A stretch of DNA of 12,596 nucleotides. Source: Conidiobolus incongruus B7586. Its lineage: Eukaryota; Entomophthoromycota; Entomophthoromycetes; Entomophthorales; Conidiobolaceae. The notes beneath the pieces were generated by a model. It was not told the origin of the DNA, ran no database searches, and saw only the letters and a program-made list of their open reading frames with translations. The position numbers were made by a program, and so were the translations under genes. This document shows positions 9,447 through 12,596 of this stretch, one piece after another. The stretch covers positions 1 through 12,596 of the forward strand of contig JNEM01010712.1 of assembly GCA_000697335.1 (NCBI GenBank). Reading direction: 5' to 3'. How positions within the stretch are numbered: the first letter of the stretch is position 1; each line of letters starts with the position of its first letter.

Positions 9447-9781
9447 TTGTTACAGGTCGAAAGACTTGTTCGACCTTAACAATTCAGTTCATTCGAGAAC
9501 TCCGTCACAGATCCACCTGCAACGTGACCACAAAATACACTCGAGCAATGCAATCAATCGTTCCATCCGACGTGTCGCTCGTACGCTGGGAAGACGCGTC
9601 AAACAAACTATAAATATGTCAGCTACAACCAAGTTGTAACGTCGGTCCTCTTCCAAGGGCACTGCCCAACAATCCAGGTTAAACAATAAATTACCCCTTT
9701 TATACCATCTAACAGGCGCCGTCCCGGAAGACGACTATTTATTTAAAAGTTATTAGACACTAGACTTCCCAGCCAGTGTCA
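9447..9781. mobile_element. GC-richer inserted block, solo-LTR-like fossil
   Basis: A sharply bounded block whose composition differs from everything around it; for example, 34 of 60 bases at 9541-9600 are G or C, in surroundings that are nearly all A and T. It begins TGTTACAGG (9448) and ends CCAGTGTCA (9781), so it has the TG...CA ends usual for LTRs. The 8 bp ATATTATA stands immediately outside both sides (9439-9446 and 9782-9789), as a target duplication would. Inside are a TATAAATA box (about 9611) and AATAAA (about 9685), in the order an LTR would carry them. No gag-pol coding sequence adjoins it, so if it is an LTR it is a solo one. The perfect flanking repeat suggests a fairly recent arrival. 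An 8-bp duplication is longer than the usual 4-6 bp of LTR elements, so a non-autonomous DNA transposon with an 8-bp target (hAT- or P-like) is the main alternative. Orientation is unknown. Confidence 0.45.
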
Positions 9782-10918
9782 ATATTATAGATTTTAAAAA
9801 CTAATGTAATAAATTGATATAAGAAAAATCAAATTAAAAAACCATTTATTTTATATGATAATAGTTATATACATAAAGCAAAAATTACAAGAAATTTATT
9901 CATTAAAAAGATTTAGTCTTTATTACCGTATCCAGCAAATTCACCAGATATGAGTCTTATGATAATGCTTGTTTCAGTAAGTTAAAGAATTTGATTTAAG
10001 GGAAAGAGATTTAATAACATTTAACTCTATATTTCAAAATTAAAGGTGTAATTTTGACGATAAATTATAAGAACCTATTTACAAGGGTCAAGCATTTATC
10101 ATCAGTACGGAATTCTGATATTAAAAAACAAGGCAGTTATTAATTATTAAAATCATATTATTTTTACTTTAACCTTATTAATTTTGTTAAATTATATATT
10201 TAAAATTAATAAACTTATATTTAATATATAATTATAACATCATTTTTTAGAAAAAATAGTATTCTTAAATAATTATATTTCTTATTAAATATATGATAAT
10301 TGGAAAATCGATTGTTAAATTAATGATATATCTAAGGTACTAACTGATATACTGATATCAATAATATAAGTCAATCATTAATATTAACATTGAAAACTAT
10401 TAGGATGGTTATAAAATAATATTAATATTAATATTGATATTATTTATCAATTTTAAATTATTTTATATTGGTAAAATAATTTCCAGATATTTAATATTTA
10501 TAACTTTAAATATTTTTTTACTTGTTATCAAATTATAATAACTTGATAAAATAATATTAATAATATATTATTAAATCAATAAATTAAATTATATTATAAT
10601 AACTATGAGTAATATAATTATTTAATATGATATTAGGATAAATACTTCATAAAAAAAATCTGGTTAAGACCAATATTCGATAATACAAAACATACAAATA
10701 AAAACATTTTATACTAAAAAATGAAACATATATTTTCATAATTAATAAGTATTAAATAAACTTATATTCATGGATATTTAATTTGATCAAAGAATTTGTT
10801 AACTAAAATATTTTTACAGGAATTTTGAAAATATTATCCCATAAGTTAATTGTTTTAATAAAATAGTATAAATAAATGTTATGATTTTTTGTACCAATTG
10901 ATATATTATTATTCAAAT
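9782..10918. other. AT-rich spacer upstream of CFAP20 with one weak relic
   Basis: Mostly simple AT-rich sequence, including ATATTA-type short repeats near 10400-10450. On the minus strand, 10136-9840 is coding-like in one phase: LISEFRTDDKCLTLVNRFL, then after stops NLLKQALS and YLVNLLDTVIKTK, with four or five TAA stops between. I do not recognise a family, and this may be chance or a very old gene scrap. A TATA-like TATAAATA at 10867-10874, about 45 nt before the CFAP20 start codon, is in a plausible promoter position but weak in such AT-rich DNA. Confidence 0.4.
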
Positions 10919-11640
10919 ATGTTGAAAAATCAATTTCAAGTAATAATAAATCAATTAAAATTATCAAATAAATATTGACTTTTATATTATTTTAGTCTGG
11001 TTACCTTACAATATTTAATTGTCTAAGGTATAAATATATATAATATACTATTAATATTGAGAATTAAATCTACTTTTAATATTAGTACAAACCCTTTACA
11101 ATTATGGCACACTGAAAAAGGAGAAGGAACAATAGAATTTGAGTTGGACAATGAGTTAAATACTCAAGTATTAAAACTTCAATCTAAAAAATTATCATCT
11201 ACATTTATTCAATGTCCTATTCAGTCTAAACTGGGTATTAAACTACCCTTTTTAATTCTACAGCTAAATTATTTTGAAAAGTATTTTAGTATTGAAATAG
11301 AAATTTTAGACAATCAGGACGTTATTCGATTCATTAGAGTATCAACTTATCAAGTAATTTATTACTTAACCATGACAATTTTCTGGTATTAAATATACTT
11401 TAGGCCAAAACGAAATCTGAATTCAATTTCAGTGGTATAAAACTCCAACTAGAGTCAGGGTGGAATCAACTCAATTTAAATTTAAAAGAATTGTGCTTTG
11501 ATCAGTTTCAAACTCATTTTAATCAATTAAACAGTGTTAAAATTCATGCAAACTGTAAATTAATGAGATGTTTTGCAACTGATCAATTTTTTATTGAAGA
11601 TAATTTACCTAACGATTTAAAATTAATAATAAAAAATTAA
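10919..11640 (+). CDS. CFAP20: CFAP20 / BUG22 (DUF667), cilia- and flagella-associated protein 20
   Basis: CFAP20 is a small conserved protein of ciliary doublet microtubules and basal bodies, also reported outside cilia. Four exons join in frame: 10919-10939, 10996-11027, 11086-11353 and 11404-11640, with GT-AG introns of 56, 58 and 50 nt. Total 558 nt, 185 aa plus TAA; the human protein has 193 aa. The start is fixed by homology: MLKNQFQSGYLTIFN aligns with MFKNTFQSGFLSILY, and both tiny 5' exons are needed to give it. Further matches are NPLQLW (KPLQIW in human), a SSTFIQCP block, LGIKLPFLI (identical LGIKLPFL core), KYFSIEIEILD, SGWNQLNLN (DGWNQIQFN), VKIHANCKL (VQIHANCRI) and ENLPNDLKL-like EDNLPNDLKL. 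No stop or frameshift interrupts it, so it looks functional. By eye it is clearly more diverged from human than is usual for this very conserved family. The part of the gene before position 11086 would be missed by single-frame ORF calling. Confidence 0.95.
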
Positions 11641-12596
11641 CCAGTTATTTTATATAAGTTTATTAAATATGAAATTCATTTTAAAAGATTCATATTAAAA
11701 ATTAATAAAAATACACATTATTAATTTCTCAATATTTTTGACATTTATATTTTAGCATATCTAAATATTAACTAATAATTAACTATATTTAACATATTTA
11801 ATATTTAATAATTTATTTTGAGTTATAAAATATTTGGAAATTTTTTTTATCAATATAAGATACTATTTATAATTTTTATTTTATTATTATTATAAATCAA
11901 CTTGATAATTTTTATTATTATTTGATGAATATTTATTCAAAGATATGGAAAATAAATTTAGTAAACCATTGATAACTTATTTTAAAATATATTAAATTAT
12001 TTAATAATTGATAAATAATAGCAATATTATTATAATAATATAGTATTAAACTATATCAGAATTTAATAATAATATTATAGAAAATATATTCAAATTTGAA
12101 TGAATCAAAATAACATCTAGAATTAGTAATTTTATTTAATATTTATCTTATACTTGAAGTTGATTTCATAATTACTAATATAGGATACAATGCCATAAGC
12201 AAAAACAAATGGCTTATCATCAGCTTAGGGTATTTTGAAATCAAGTTCCCTAGCTATATTACAAAGATTTTTAGCAAATGAATTTTAACTTTGTTAAGCT
12301 TAACTAGCTTATTCAATATCTAAGTTAATATTATCATTTGAATTATTTAAAATACCATATATAATAAATTATAAATCTTAAGATTTTAAGATATATTAAT
12401 CCCTTTTATTATTAAAAATAAAAGATAACAAGGTATCAGAAAATGAATTAATAGTAAACAAAGAAAGTTTTGAAATATCATTATTTTTATAATAATATTT
12501 AATATTAAGAATTTAATATTAGCTTAATAATAGAATGAGTTGATTTTATAATTATTACTTTGTAATTTAAATAATAAATATTTTTTATAATTAAAA
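11641..12596. other. Very AT-rich 3' flank with one weak minus-strand relic
   Basis: Mostly A and T with no supportable gene. One stretch on the minus strand, 12347-12132, keeps a protein-like phase: NNSNDNINLDIE, then NSFAKNLCNIARELDFKIP, then ADDKPFVFAYGIVSYISNY. These are separated by five stops, every one of them TAA, several in places where glutamine would read naturally. I do not recognise a family. It may be an old gene scrap or chance. Nothing else was seen to the right edge. Confidence 0.35.

Noticed and set aside
9454-9476. tRNA-like GTTCGACC as a SINE B box
   Set aside because: No A box, cloverleaf or A-rich tail accompanies it; the bases are explained by the hairpin.
9489-9686. 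65-codon minus-strand ORF in the GC-richer block
   Set aside because: It lies wholly inside the inserted element and has no recognisable domain. Lower stop density from higher GC explains the open frame.
10380-10460. ATATTA repeats as a designed array or origin
   Set aside because: The units are irregular and typical of the background AT-rich sequence.

Overview
The window reads as nuclear DNA of an AT-rich early-diverging fungus. Evidence: short GT-AG introns of 46-59 nt with GTAAGT/GTAATT-like donors, a splicing-factor gene and a PGAP1/Bst1-family gene of fungal type, and a Ser/Pro/Asn-rich C2H2 regulator. Relics resembling fungal-specific transcription factors and intergenic DNA made almost only of A and T point the same way. 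An Entomophthoromycotina (Conidiobolus-like) or a zoosporic lineage would fit; this is inference from composition and gene content, not from a database hit. TAA ends all three intact reading frames (BUD13, the zinc-finger gene, CFAP20), so the code looks standard.

Layout. 1-488 (+): the 3' end of BUD13, four exons. 489-1520: AT-rich spacer. 1521-4053 (+): a broken PGAP1/BST1 (GPI inositol-deacylase) gene, recognisable over most of its length and carrying in-frame stops, frameshifts and a degraded lipase motif. 4054-4554: spacer. 4555-5967 (-): an intact single-exon gene for a two-finger C2H2 transcription factor. 5968-6418: its upstream region. 6419-8612 (-): two decayed pieces that look like fungal-specific transcription factor genes, with a small inverted-repeat element in the nearer one. 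8774-9004 (+): a fragment that may be hAT-type transposase. 9447-9781: a sharply bounded GC-richer block with TG...CA ends and an 8-bp flanking direct repeat, best read as a solo-LTR-like fossil. 9782-10918: AT-rich DNA with one weak coding-like relic. 10919-11640 (+): a complete four-exon CFAP20 (BUG22, DUF667) gene of 185 codons, whose two tiny 5' exons (21 and 32 nt) were assembled by eye from homology. 11641-12596: very AT-rich DNA with one weak relic.

The genes do not form a pathway. BUD13 acts in splicing, the C2H2 protein is a nuclear regulator, CFAP20 is a microtubule/cilium protein, and the middle of the window is a gene graveyard. The points most worth a second look are the divergent but apparently functional CFAP20 gene, the BST1 pseudogene and whether the genome keeps another copy, and the compositional island at 9447-9781. 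I found no convincing new multi-gene system. There are no tRNA, rRNA or CRISPR features that I could recognise.
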